NCBI GenBank assembly: GCA_002313325.1
Contig: DCBE01000029.1
Location: forward strand, 11,262-52,335
Source: Flavobacteriaceae bacterium UBA1115
GTDB lineage: Bacteria; Bacteroidota; Bacteroidia; Flavobacteriales; Flavobacteriaceae
Direction: 5' to 3'
DNA length: 41,074 nt
This document shows positions 8,753 to 16,778 of the stretch, piece after piece. The translations under genes were made by a program, and so were the position numbers. Each line of letters begins with the position of its first letter. Within the stretch, counting starts at the first letter, position 1. The notes under the pieces were generated by a model that was not told the origin of the DNA, searched no databases, and was given only the letters and a program-made list of their open reading frames with translations.

Positions 8753-10129
8753 TTACAATTGCGGAACCGTTACGCTACTGTTGATCCAACATGAAAAGCT
8801 TATGGTTTCTCCTGCTCTGCCTTCCGTAAAAATATCTGTTTTACTAGGTGCCCTGCCTTCGTAACTAGCCACTAATTTAAGCCCTGTTTTCTTTACACCA
8901 GAGTCTACCTTGGCAGCCTTCCGCGCTAGTTTTGCAGCCAACCAATAAACCGCACGTTTCTCAAACTGGGTATTGCCACAATCGTTTGCGCTAGCAGCAT
9001 ACAAACTTGCGATAAGCATATAAGCTTTTCCCATAGAGGGGCGGTTTTTTAGTGCTTCTCTGGCATAAGATCTAGACTTGCTCTTCAGGTTTCTTTTTTT
9101 AAATTTTACAGCAATTTTATAGAGAATATCTGCCTTGCGATACTGGTCTTGCTCCAATGTCAAGGATTCTTCATAATAAGCCAATGCGGCTTTACTTTCA
9201 CCCGCTTTATCTTTTAGTATACCCAAGTAATAAGCCGAGTTAGCTGATGGGTTAATGGCGTGTAGCGCCTCCACCAATTCTACAAACAGCGGATCGTCAG
9301 CGCATTCTTTGGCGTCCATACGGCTTGCCGCACGGTTTAGCCAGACACTGTTTGATCTATTGGCCTCAAAGTTTTTGCGGTATAGTGGAATGAGGTTTTC
9401 ACAACTAGACTCTTTTGATATCATAGCGTCAAGGTTACGAGCACGCTCTGAAAATGCCAACATGTAGTTCTCATAAATACGCTTGTTGCGTTGTTCTCTG
9501 GAGGTCAATGCTTCTCCAGTCTCCAGCTTCTTTAAAATCACATCTAGCTTCCTAGCCAAATTAGTTTTCTCCAGCGCAAATTTTTCTGAAACCTCCTCGT
9601 ACTTATCAAAAAGCACTTCTGCGGTCTTACCGCCTTCCTTATATAGTTGATAAGCAGTTTTAAAGTATGTGTATAAAGGATCTGGATTTGTAAAACTTTT
9701 GGGATCTTGCGTAAAAGCTTGGTCAAATATTTCATAAGCTTCACGCTTGGTGCCTAAGTTATTATCTACCATGGCTTGTGCTTTTGAAGAAAGGATTTTC
9801 CCCACTTCACTGGCACCTCTTTTGGTATTGGGAAAATACGTTAACCAGTCATCGTATAACGACATCAGTGAGGCCTGAAGTGCAGCCTTATCGTCTGTTG
9901 CTTTATTGATTTTATATTTAAGTATGCGCTCGCCATACTTAAAGGTTGCCACATTTATTTCAGGGCAATTGTTACGTACCTCAAGCCAAGGCTGATAAGC
10001 CGAGTCGTAATTTCTAACCTTTGCAAACTCGGCAAAAATTGACAAATTAGCGGGGCAAGAACTTTTATCTAACTGAGCCTTCGCAATCAGACCACTCGCC
10101 ATCATTAAAAGAAGTATTCTATTTTTCAT
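8753..10129 (-). CDS. TPR-repeat exported protein
   Basis: 458 aa with a signal peptide (MKNRILLLMMASGLIAKAQ). The rest is alpha-helical with several tetratricopeptide-like repeats, clearest at about 310-400 (SAYYLGILKDKAGESKAALAY, ADILYKIAVKFKKRNLKSKS in part). It is the usual neighbour of lptC and coaX in flavobacteria. A role as a periplasmic or outer-membrane scaffold is an inference. It lies 7 bases after the outer-membrane protein gene and abuts lptC. Confidence 0.85.
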   Translation of the reverse strand: MKNRILLLMMASGLIAKAQLDKSSCPANLSIFAEFAKVRNYDSAYQPWLEVRNNCPEINVATFKYGERILKYKINKATDDKAALQASLMSLYDDWLTYFPNTKRGASEVGKILSSKAQAMVDNNLGTKREAYEIFDQAFTQDPKSFTNPDPLYTYFKTAYQLYKEGGKTAEVLFDKYEEVSEKFALEKTNLARKLDVILKKLETGEALTSREQRNKRIYENYMLAFSERARNLDAMISKESSCENLIPLYRKNFEANRSNSVWLNRAASRMDAKECADDPLFVELVEALHAINPSANSAYYLGILKDKAGESKAALAYYEESLTLEQDQYRKADILYKIAVKFKKRNLKSKSRSYAREALKNRPSMGKAYMLIASLYAASANDCGNTQFEKRAVYWLAAKLARKAAKVDSGVKKTGLKLVASYEGRAPSKTDIFTEGRAGETISFSCWINSSVTVPQL

Positions 10130-10136
10130 ATCCTTT

Positions 10137-11381
10137 TTAATCGTATTTGCGTTTTATAAACCAAATATCGCTCAACGAAAAGCCTAGCATAATATTGGCA
10201 TAATTCTCTTTAATTAACCCGTCATCTAGGGTCCCTAGTTGTCCGAGCTCTACTCCAATATTTATCTTGGACAAACCGCCTACCGGCAAACCTAGTCCAA
10301 AGGTTATGCCAAAATCTTCAATGGGTTGGTTATTTAGTACCAGGCCTGTTTTTTCAAAACGAGCTCCGACGCGATATGTCATCCTACTAACATAACTTGT
10401 AAACGAATTGTATTTTGGAATATAAAATCCACCAACAGATAATCTTGAGGTTGCTTCATATTTGACGTTGGTATTCGGTTCCAATGGGTTTTTGATTCCT
10501 TTTGAGGTATTCAAGTAGTTGACGCCAACAAACCATTTATGTGCAAAACCAAAACCTACTCCTAAATTTGTTTCAGATGAAAATTTATTCGATGTGTTGG
10601 CCAAACTGCCCAAGTCTATGGTTTCTTGTAAGCCAAAACTCCCAGTTGTTGAAACTGAAGAAATAGTTCTTGTGTTCGTGCTCTCCAAAGAAGTTTGTGG
10701 CGTATAGGTGGCTGAAAGCTGTAAAATGTATTTTGATTTCATACGCCTATCGTAATGCGCCCCTAACACATAGTTTAGACCACTCAGTTCTGAGCGAGTG
10801 AAAATCTGTGTGTCAAATTGTACGCCAGAAATGTTTTGGTTGAAAACTTTCTCGGTGAAACCAAAATTATAGTTTGCCATAATTCCCAAGCTTAAACCTT
10901 TAAATGGAGATAAAGCTACTCCCAAAAAAGTTGTATTTACGCCACCCGATCCCTCGTGAAAAGTTGTTGTGTTCAAGTCATCCAATTCGCCTGTTACAAT
11001 TATTCTGTAGCCCAAACTGGTCTTTGGCTTTAATCCAAAACTGAATGCAAAAAACTTTGTTGGCACACTTAACGAAAGGTAATTGAGTGACGCTGCTGAA
11101 GTATAACCCGTTCCGTTACTGGATGTTTGCTCCACAGAAGTATATCTTGCACCTACGCGATATTGGACATAATTTAATTTTTTAAGCGTCGCTGGGTTGT
11201 CTAGACTAAAATGTGTGCTGTCGGCATATACCGTGATGCTGCCCATCATATTGTTCTCAGCCGTATTGGCAGATGCAGGTTGTCCAAAACCATAATATGA
11301 ATAGGGCGATAAGGTTGCATTTTGACCATATGAAAATGCAGCAATTGCAACAACAAAAAAACTCAGAAATTTATTTTTCAT
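10137..11381 (-). CDS. Outer-membrane beta-barrel protein (conserved flavobacterial)
   Basis: 414 aa with a signal peptide ending FSYGQ (MKNKFLSFFVVAIAAFSYGQ). Mature start NATLSPYSYYGFGQP is typical of a conserved flavobacterial outer-membrane protein found after coaX. The rest alternates aromatic and polar residues, as expected of about 14 barrel strands with FadL-like character (many Gly, Ser, Thr, Tyr). It ends FSLSDIWFIKRKYD. Its start overlaps coaX by 11 bases. The substrate is unknown. Confidence 0.82.
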   Translation of the reverse strand: MKNKFLSFFVVAIAAFSYGQNATLSPYSYYGFGQPASANTAENNMMGSITVYADSTHFSLDNPATLKKLNYVQYRVGARYTSVEQTSSNGTGYTSAASLNYLSLSVPTKFFAFSFGLKPKTSLGYRIIVTGELDDLNTTTFHEGSGGVNTTFLGVALSPFKGLSLGIMANYNFGFTEKVFNQNISGVQFDTQIFTRSELSGLNYVLGAHYDRRMKSKYILQLSATYTPQTSLESTNTRTISSVSTTGSFGLQETIDLGSLANTSNKFSSETNLGVGFGFAHKWFVGVNYLNTSKGIKNPLEPNTNVKYEATSRLSVGGFYIPKYNSFTSYVSRMTYRVGARFEKTGLVLNNQPIEDFGITFGLGLPVGGLSKINIGVELGQLGTLDDGLIKENYANIMLGFSLSDIWFIKRKYD

Positions 11382-12114
11382 TAAATGTATTGAACATCAG
11401 TAGGTTTTGAAGACCGATTAATATTAATTCAGCGTCCGCAAATATGGCGTATTTTATGTTTTTAATCAAAAAATTAGCATCTCCACCTGTTAAAATTATG
11501 GTAAAATCCCCGAATTTTTTGTTAAATGCTTCAATATGGGCATGAATTTCAGATATAACTCCGGCCTCAACACCCCTTGACATGCTTGAGGAAGTGGACG
11601 TTCCTATTGGTGGCACCTCTTCTGTTGGGTTTAGCAAAGGGAGATTTGCCGTAAACATATGCAAGGCGCTGTAGCGCATGGCTCTTCCGGGAGAAATAGC
11701 TCCTCCAGCGTGATGGTCGTTTGCATCCATAAAATCATAAGTAATACAACTCCCGGCATCAATTACGAGTACTGGAGTGTTGGGATGTGTAGCCATAGCA
11801 CCTGACAAAGCAGCCCTACGGTCAATCCCTAAGGAATTGATATCGTCATATGCCGTTGTAAAAGGGTATTTTGTAGTGTCGTCTATAAAAGCAACATTGC
11901 ATGACTGCGGTAATAACGAAAGCATTTGCTTTGTTGATGCCCCCACGCTGCCTACCATAACGGTTGTAAATGGTGCTTTTTGGTGAAATGAAGCCCATTC
12001 GTCCTCAGACCAATCGGAACAAATGCCACTGCCTTTTAGTGCGTTTGCTTCAAAGTAACCGTATTTGGTGTGGGTGTTGCCTATGTCAAGTACTAAGTGC
12101 TGCTTCTTGCTCAT
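11371..12114 (-). CDS. coaX: Type III pantothenate kinase
   Basis: First step of coenzyme A synthesis: ATP-dependent phosphorylation of pantothenate. 247 aa from ATG 12114 (MSKKQHLVLDIGNTHTKYG). The in-frame ATG 81 bases upstream would run into the tRNA-Phe gene and is rejected. ASKHA-fold motifs: the phosphate-binding DIGNTHTKYG at the start, GIDRRAALSGA, VIDAGSCITYDFMD (base for pantothenate) and GGAISPGRAMRYSALH. It heads the envelope operon; its end overlaps the next gene by 11 bases. Confidence 0.96.
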   Translation of the reverse strand: MSKKQHLVLDIGNTHTKYGYFEANALKGSGICSDWSEDEWASFHQKAPFTTVMVGSVGASTKQMLSLLPQSCNVAFIDDTTKYPFTTAYDDINSLGIDRRAALSGAMATHPNTPVLVIDAGSCITYDFMDANDHHAGGAISPGRAMRYSALHMFTANLPLLNPTEEVPPIGTSTSSSMSRGVEAGVISEIHAHIEAFNKKFGDFTIILTGGDANFLIKNIKYAIFADAELILIGLQNLLMFNTFNEK

Positions 12115-12134
12115 AGGGTAAAAGTAGAAGTTTT

Positions 12135-12163
12135 TTTCCAAGCGGCTTGCCAATTCTTGGAAA
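12135..12163. repeat. Inverted repeat between coaX and tRNA-Phe
   Basis: Perfect 8-base dyad TTTCCAAG (12135-12142) and CTTGGAAA (12156-12163) with a 13-base spacer. It lies in the divergent intergenic region and overlaps the -33 to -7 spacer of the tRNA-Phe promoter. It could be an operator or a hairpin in the coaX leader. Chance occurrence is not excluded. Confidence 0.4.
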
Positions 12164-12176
12164 GCAAGTATATTTG
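12147..12176 (+). promoter_or_regulatory. Bacteroidota-type promoter for tRNA-Phe
   Basis: TTG at 12147-12149, a 19-base spacer, then TATATTTG at 12169-12176, matching the -33/-7 Bacteroidota consensus. The mature tRNA starts 20 bases after the -7 box, leaving a short 5' leader for RNase P. Confidence 0.65.
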
Positions 12177-12195
12177 TGCCTGCAAATTTTTGCAT

Positions 12196-12268
12196 GGTAC
12201 CTTAGCTCAGTTGGTAGAGCAAAGGACTGAAAATCCTTGTGTCCCTGGTTCGATTCCTGGAGGTACCA
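12196..12268 (+). tRNA. tRNA-Phe (anticodon GAA)
   Basis: 73 bases forming a full cloverleaf: acceptor GGTACCT pairing AGGTACC, D-arm GCTC/GAGC around AGTTGGTA, anticodon stem AAGGA/TCCTT with loop CTGAAAA (anticodon GAA), T-arm CCTGG/CCTGG-complement with TTCGATT loop, discriminator A. CCA is not encoded. Single gene with its own promoter and terminator. Confidence 0.97.
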
Positions 12269-12271
12269 CAT

Positions 12272-12298
12272 ACCCTTCGCTAACACGGAGGGTTTTTT
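12272..12298 (+). terminator. Intrinsic terminator of tRNA-Phe
   Basis: Stem CCCTTCG (12273-12279) with CGGAGGG (12286-12292), one G-T wobble, an extra closing A-T pair, a 6-base loop and six T residues directly after. It starts four bases after the tRNA. Confidence 0.85.
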
Positions 12299-12320
12299 AT
12301 GCTTATGATTTTTATCGGGA

Positions 12321-13058
12321 CTACAACATCTTTAACTGCTGTACCTCTGTTCGCGATAAATGACGCCAGTGTCCACGGGGTAAATCTTTTTTTGTAAGCC
12401 CTGCAAACAACACGCGGTCTAGGGTTATTACCTCATAGCCTAAATGCTCAAAAATGCGTCTCACGATTCGGTTACGTCCCGAATGGAGGGCAATACCCAC
12501 CTCGCGTTTGGAGGCACCCTGTACAAAACTCACTTCATGGGCTTTGATACTGCCATCATCAAGGGTCATACCCTCCTTGATACTTTGCAAGTGCTGCCCA
12601 TTTACGTTTTTGTCTAGCACAACGTGATAGAGTTTTTTTACGCCTGTACTTGGGCGTGTGAGTTTTTTAGCCAAATCTCCATCATTGGTAAACAACAACA
12701 ACCCAGTTGTGGGACGATCTAATCTGCCCACAGGCACGATGCGCGCCTTGGTAGCGTTGGCCACCAAATCCATTACGGTTTTTCGACCTTTCTCATCGCG
12801 TGTGGTAGCAAGAAATCCTTTTGGCTTGTTCAGTAATACATAGGTAGGTTTTTCTGCCTTTAAGTGCTGTCCATCAAATTGGACTACATCTGTTGGCACA
12901 ACCTTGTAACCCATTTCGGTCATCACCTTGTTGTTCACTTTTACAGATCCTATCTTGATATGCATGTCCGCTTCTCGACGTGAACAAATACCCGCATGGG
13001 CAATAAACTTGTTCAATCGAATGCCTTCGCTGGGTTTTTGTGTTTTTTTGTTACTCAT
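12321..13058 (-). CDS. RluB/RsuA-family pseudouridine synthase
   Basis: Converts a uridine in ribosomal RNA to pseudouridine. 245 aa from ATG 13058. It has an N-terminal S4 RNA-binding domain (IRLNKFIAHAGICSRREAD) and a catalytic domain with GRLDRPTTGLLLFTNDG, where the Asp of GRLD is the nucleophile, plus KLYHV and GRNRIVRRIFEHLGYEV. The pattern fits the 23S RluB group better than 16S RsuA; RluE/F cannot be fully excluded. An upstream in-frame ATG at 13079 would add 7 residues. It lies 32 bases after the UbiA gene and ends near the tRNA-Phe terminator. Confidence 0.9.
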   Translation of the reverse strand: MSNKKTQKPSEGIRLNKFIAHAGICSRREADMHIKIGSVKVNNKVMTEMGYKVVPTDVVQFDGQHLKAEKPTYVLLNKPKGFLATTRDEKGRKTVMDLVANATKARIVPVGRLDRPTTGLLLFTNDGDLAKKLTRPSTGVKKLYHVVLDKNVNGQHLQSIKEGMTLDDGSIKAHEVSFVQGASKREVGIALHSGRNRIVRRIFEHLGYEVITLDRVLFAGLTKKDLPRGHWRHLSRTEVQQLKML

Positions 13059-13090
13059 GGACGTGGTTATGCCTTGCAAAAGTAAGAAGG

Positions 13091-13978
13091 TTAAACGTTA
13101 AGGCGTAATAAAGGCAGACTTATTATGCCAAATAAAATAATTAGCCGTGTCAATTGTAGTAATAATCCCATATGTCGGGTACTAGAAAGTCGCCACAATA
13201 ACAATAGCAAAAGCAGCAACAACACAAAAGCAGACACGAAATAATAAATCATTGCATTGAGTGAAAAAAATGCATACAACAATACAATCACGAGCAAAGC
13301 ACATGCTATCAAAATACTAATGAGTTTTTTGGTTCGTTTTTCCCCCCAAACCACTGGAAAGGTTTGGTAGTTCTGTGCCAAATCTCCTTTGAGGTTATAC
13401 AAGTCCTTTACAAACTCACGAATACTTACCAGCGTATAAAGATAGGCTGCATGGGAAAAAATTTCCAATGAAAAATTGTTATAATAAACCGTAATGGCAA
13501 AAAAGGGCAATACGGTCAGGAGGGTACTTGTTAAAGTGCCAAACCACAAATCGCGTTTAAGAAGTGAGGAATACACAAACATGGCCACCATATAGCATGT
13601 AAAAAACAGCACCGCTCGAAACGAAACATAGCTGGCAACCAAAAGAGCCAACAACGAACAGATGAAATACATGACCAATTTAGCTTTGGCAGAAACATGA
13701 CTCTCTAGTATGGTTTTTTGAGGGCGATTGATAAGATCTTTCTCCTCGTCAAAAAAAGCGTTAAAAACATACCCGCCAGAAACACTAAACCCTGTAGCTA
13801 GCACTATCAGCCAAAGTTCAACATTCTTTAAGGTTGGTATGATGTCTATTTTAGAAAAAATAAATACTGCGGTTAGTACTTGGGCTAACATTAGGATACT
13901 CACGTTGACAACTCTTACTAGAGAGAACAGACCAATTGCCTGTAAAAACAATTGCTTTGATGAAGATGGGGCACGCAT
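13091..13978 (-). CDS. UbiA-family prenyltransferase (GGGP geranylgeranyltransferase-like)
   Basis: Integral membrane prenyltransferase, 295 aa with 8-9 helices. The first Asp-rich motif reads NAFFDEEKDLINRP (N73, D77, D81) and the second REFVKDLYNLKGD. The motifs bind Mg2+-diphosphate of the isoprenoid. It is just 1 base downstream of mevalonate kinase in a mevalonate-pathway cluster. Flavobacterial homologues are usually annotated as geranylgeranylglycerol-phosphate geranylgeranyltransferase, the archaeal-type ether-lipid enzyme; quinone-type or other polar acceptors remain possible. No second ether-lipid gene is in the window. Confidence 0.85.
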   Translation of the reverse strand: MRAPSSSKQLFLQAIGLFSLVRVVNVSILMLAQVLTAVFIFSKIDIIPTLKNVELWLIVLATGFSVSGGYVFNAFFDEEKDLINRPQKTILESHVSAKAKLVMYFICSLLALLVASYVSFRAVLFFTCYMVAMFVYSSLLKRDLWFGTLTSTLLTVLPFFAITVYYNNFSLEIFSHAAYLYTLVSIREFVKDLYNLKGDLAQNYQTFPVVWGEKRTKKLISILIACALLVIVLLYAFFSLNAMIYYFVSAFVLLLLLLLLLWRLSSTRHMGLLLQLTRLIILFGIISLPLLRLNV

Positions 13979-13979
13979 C

Positions 13980-14909
13980 TTAAAATGTGTAAACGACCTC
14001 TAATTGGTGGTCTGCAAGTATGGATTTTGCCTTGGGCAGGTCTTTGGTAAAACCAAGAATATAGCCTCCGCCACCAGAGCCGCAGAGTTTTAGGTAATAC
14101 GCATTGGTGTCAATCCCCTTTTTCCAAACAGCACGAAAACGCTTTGGAATCATGGGGCTAAAGTGCTCTAGCACAACAGAAGATAGTTTTTTCACATCCG
14201 AAAATAAATCTAAAATATTACCACTCAAAAAATGCTCAATACAACGATCCGATATGGCGATAAATTCATGTTTCATCATTTTGCGAAAGGCAGGCGCTTC
14301 TAGATTGTCTAAGAAAATGGACACCAAAGGAGCTGTTTCGCTAGTCATGCCACTGTCCAAAAGAAAAACCGCTGCTTTTCCTTTTTGTGATTGAGATGGA
14401 ATTCCCGTTGGTTCAATTTCCGATTTGGAATGGATAAGTATAGGCAAGCTCAAAAAGCTGTTTAGCGGATCCAAACCTGATGATTTCCCGTGAAAAAAAG
14501 ATTCCATTGCAGAAAAAATACCTTTAAGCTTGGTAAGCTTTTGACGCGTAAGATTTTCTAACACAGTGATTTTTTCAAATGCATAACGGTCGTATATGGC
14601 AGCTACCAAGGCACCGCTACTCCCCACGCCATAACCCTGTGGAATACTACTATCAAAGTACATCCGCTTATTCAAATCGGATGTTAAGCGCTTGTGATCA
14701 AACGTCACCAATGCGTTGTCTAAGGTGGTTAGGTGTTCGGCAAATGCTTTGAGCTTGGAATTAGAAGAAACCGCTGCTTCGGAAGTATTGTTATCCATGC
14801 GTAAAGTGCCCTTGTAATAGTTGTAAGGAATGGATAGCGCCTTTGCATTTTTTATGATACCATATTCACCAAAGAGTAAAATTTTTGCATAAAATAACGG
14901 ACCACTCAT
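13980..14909 (-). CDS. Mevalonate kinase (GHMP kinase)
   Basis: Phosphorylates mevalonate in the mevalonate route to isopentenyl diphosphate. 309 aa. GHMP motifs: the N-terminal LLFGEYGIIKN, the ATP-binding loop PQGYGVGSSGALVAA and the C-terminal glycine-rich KLCGSGGGGYILGF. SGLDPLNS near the middle carries the catalytic Asp. The family in flavobacteria starts like this (GPLFYAKILLFGEYG). It is 10 bases downstream of mvaD. Phosphomevalonate kinase is not in the window and should be elsewhere. Confidence 0.93.
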   Translation of the reverse strand: MSGPLFYAKILLFGEYGIIKNAKALSIPYNYYKGTLRMDNNTSEAAVSSNSKLKAFAEHLTTLDNALVTFDHKRLTSDLNKRMYFDSSIPQGYGVGSSGALVAAIYDRYAFEKITVLENLTRQKLTKLKGIFSAMESFFHGKSSGLDPLNSFLSLPILIHSKSEIEPTGIPSQSQKGKAAVFLLDSGMTSETAPLVSIFLDNLEAPAFRKMMKHEFIAISDRCIEHFLSGNILDLFSDVKKLSSVVLEHFSPMIPKRFRAVWKKGIDTNAYYLKLCGSGGGGYILGFTKDLPKAKSILADHQLEVVYTF

Positions 14910-14919
14910 CCTAACAAAT

Positions 14920-15993
14920 TTAGCACTTTTTTATTCCTGTTCCAACCGCATCGTGTACACATTGGCGGTTTTGACAAAATTGCAATAAATCTGACCCTAT
15001 AAATGCCTTAACACTTTCTGAAACATTGCTTGGATAAAGCAAGTGAACATTAGCGCCTGCATCTAGCGTAAAGCAAAGAGGAATTTTTGTTTCAGACCTG
15101 AACTGCCAGACTGCATTAATAATATGTAATGTATTGGGTTGCATCAAAATAAAATAGGGATCAGAAGTCATCATCATGGCATGTAAATCCAAGGCTTCTT
15201 TTTCGACTATGGCTATAAAAGCGTCTAGGTTTCCATCTTTAAGCACTGGCAACAAAGCTGCCAGTTGCGAATTGGCTTGTGCAAATCGTTGGGCGGCATA
15301 AGGGTGGTTGTGCATTAATTTATGTCCCAAAGTACTGCTCACCTGCTTATGCCCTTTATCTACCAACAAAATGGTATCGCAATAGGTTGTAAAAATAGGA
15401 TGGATATCGTTTACGGCTACTGCCATGAAGTCTGAGGAAGCTACAACTGAAGGGTGTGTGCCCCAGGCCATCGTTGGGCCTTGCACGCTGCGGCAGGCAC
15501 TACCAGATCCGAGGCGAGCTAAAAAAGATATTTTTTCGAGCTTTAGTTTTTCATCCATTGGCAACAATTGAGTTTCTAAATCAACCAAGCAAGCGGCCAA
15601 TGCAGCCATAGATGAGGCAGAAGAGGCAATGCCACTACTGTGTGGAAAAGTATTATTAGAGCTTATGGCAACATCATAGTGCAACAAAAAAGGCTGATAG
15701 GCAATAATGTGATCAAAAAAGGCTTGGAGCTTCGGTCTAAAGCTCGGCTTTTCTTTCCCTTCAAAAAGGATGCTAAAAGAGACTCTTTTGGTGGGGATGC
15801 TTAAGGGCGTAAAACGCACTTCTGTTTGACTCTGTGCATCGGAAAGGGTAAAACTTAAAGATGCGTTTTGTGGTAATTGCGGAGGGGTTTTTCCCCAATA
15901 TTTTACAAGTGCTATGTTGCTTGGTGCTAGCCATTTGGTTAGATAAGCATCTTGTTGGGGTTGGGCGTTACTAGCTTTAAAGCGCTGTTCCAT
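14920..15993 (-). CDS. mvaD: Diphosphomevalonate decarboxylase
   Basis: ATP-dependent decarboxylation of mevalonate 5-diphosphate to isopentenyl diphosphate. 357 aa. Recognisable: APSNIALVKYWGK near the start, SSGIASSASSMAALA (ATP and substrate binding), GSGSACRSVQGPTMAWG with the conserved Ser-Arg, and FTLDAGANVHLLYP with the catalytic Asp. First gene of a mvaD / mevalonate kinase / prenyltransferase / pseudouridine synthase operon. A TATATTTG box lies 6 bases upstream of the ATG, so the mRNA may be leaderless. Confidence 0.95.
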   Translation of the reverse strand: MEQRFKASNAQPQQDAYLTKWLAPSNIALVKYWGKTPPQLPQNASLSFTLSDAQSQTEVRFTPLSIPTKRVSFSILFEGKEKPSFRPKLQAFFDHIIAYQPFLLHYDVAISSNNTFPHSSGIASSASSMAALAACLVDLETQLLPMDEKLKLEKISFLARLGSGSACRSVQGPTMAWGTHPSVVASSDFMAVAVNDIHPIFTTYCDTILLVDKGHKQVSSTLGHKLMHNHPYAAQRFAQANSQLAALLPVLKDGNLDAFIAIVEKEALDLHAMMMTSDPYFILMQPNTLHIINAVWQFRSETKIPLCFTLDAGANVHLLYPSNVSESVKAFIGSDLLQFCQNRQCVHDAVGTGIKKC

Positions 15994-15999
15994 ACGCTA

Positions 16000-16007
16000 C
16001 AAATATA
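16000..16007 (-). promoter_or_regulatory. -7 promoter box of mvaD operon
   Basis: TATATTTG on the minus strand, an exact TAnnTTTG match, with its G only 6 bases before the mvaD ATG. The spacing predicts a transcript starting at or near the start codon. No -33 TTTG at the right distance was seen. Confidence 0.5.
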
Positions 16008-16081
16008 CATGCTTAAATAGTGTTGTAAGGTCCAAAACACGGCTTAATTTAAATTTTATACAATTGGGTATACTTAATATT

Positions 16082-16488
16082 ATGTTTTCCAAATCTACTA
16101 TCTGGTTAACCATAGTTTCCTTTCTGTTTTTCTATTTCATACCTGCTGATTTTTATGCCGTAACTACTAGTTGCTTTGAAGAATTTGTGTTAATCGACAT
16201 CATGTGGACGGACATAATACCCAGCATATTAGCTGTTGGTGTACTGTTACTGTCCTTTGCCTTTTTACATATTTTTAGATATGGTCAGGTGGAGTCTTTT
16301 GCAATAAAAAAGGGTTAATTTTCGGATTGTGGATAGCCCTCTTAGAAATTATTTCGATTGGCTTTATAAGTTATTCAACTTCCAATACTTTTGAAGCTCC
16401 TTTCTATGCACTAGACGGCATTTACTGGCTTGCTATTTATACAATAGGTGGTTTTTTAGTAGCTTTTATTTCCAGAAAAACAAACTGA
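16082..16488 (+). CDS. Four-helix membrane protein, split by a frameshift at A AAA AAG
   Basis: The zero frame runs from ATG 16082 to TAA 16316-16318 and gives 78 aa with two membrane helices ending FAIKKG. The -1 frame continues without stop to TGA 16486-16488 and adds two more helices (LIFGLWIALLEI through SRKTN). Joined at 16306-16312 the product is 135 aa with four helices. The junction is the heptamer A AAA AAG in the right phase for -1 slippage (decoding ATA AAA AAG, then GGG TTA ATT), followed after one codon by TAA. A purine-rich AGGTGGAG ends 11 bases upstream. Three readings are possible: programmed -1 frameshifting, a real pseudogene, or a one-base sequencing loss in the A6 run. 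The family is not recognised. Confidence 0.7.
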
Positions 16489-16515
16489 TATAAAAGAGCC
16501 GCATTAAAAAATCAG

Positions 16516-16540
16516 AAGCCTCAAAGTTGGGGGCTTTTTT
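16516..16540. terminator. Intrinsic terminator between the frameshifted gene and nifU
   Basis: Stem AGCCTC (16517-16522) with GGGGCT (16530-16535), including one T-G wobble, a 7-base loop and a run of six T on the plus strand. It serves the plus-strand gene. In reverse the stem is followed a few bases later by a T-run, so it may also stop nifU transcripts. Confidence 0.75.
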
Positions 16541-16544
16541 ATGC

Positions 16545-16775
16545 TTAGTCTACACCAACCACCTCTTTGATTTCTGGAGCGTATTTTTTTACTGTGAGCT
16601 CAACGCCTTGCTTCAGGGTCATCTGATTTACAGAACAACCCACACAGGCGCCCAAAAGTTGGACTTTAACCGTATTATTTTCAATGCCTAAAAGTTCAAT
16701 ATCTCCCCCATCGGATTTTAGGAAGGGGCGGATTTCCTCAAGAGCTTGTTCAATACGTTGGTTTAAATCTGACAT
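16545..16775 (-). CDS. NifU C-terminal-domain Fe-S scaffold protein
   Basis: 76 aa, a stand-alone NifU C-terminal (NfuA-like) domain: the helix LNQRIEQALEEIRPFLKSDGG, then VQLLGACVGCSVNQMTLKQG with the cluster-binding CxxC (C44, C47). Such proteins carry [4Fe-4S] clusters to client enzymes. It starts 3 bases after the mrp gene, an Fe-S carrier ATPase, and shares its transcript. Confidence 0.94.
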   Translation of the reverse strand: MSDLNQRIEQALEEIRPFLKSDGGDIELLGIENNTVKVQLLGACVGCSVNQMTLKQGVELTVKKYAPEIKEVVGVD

Positions 16776-16778
16776 GGC

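Noticed and set aside
12115..12195. 27-codon extension of CoaX
   Set aside because: It covers the promoter and dyad before tRNA-Phe, ending at the tRNA start; CoaX proteins start just before DIGNT.
16312..16339. Stem-loop as frameshift stimulator downstream of the heptamer
   Set aside because: The stem of GGGTTA with TAGCCC starts with no spacer and includes a wobble; true stimulators lie 5-9 bases downstream. Too weak to list as a feature.
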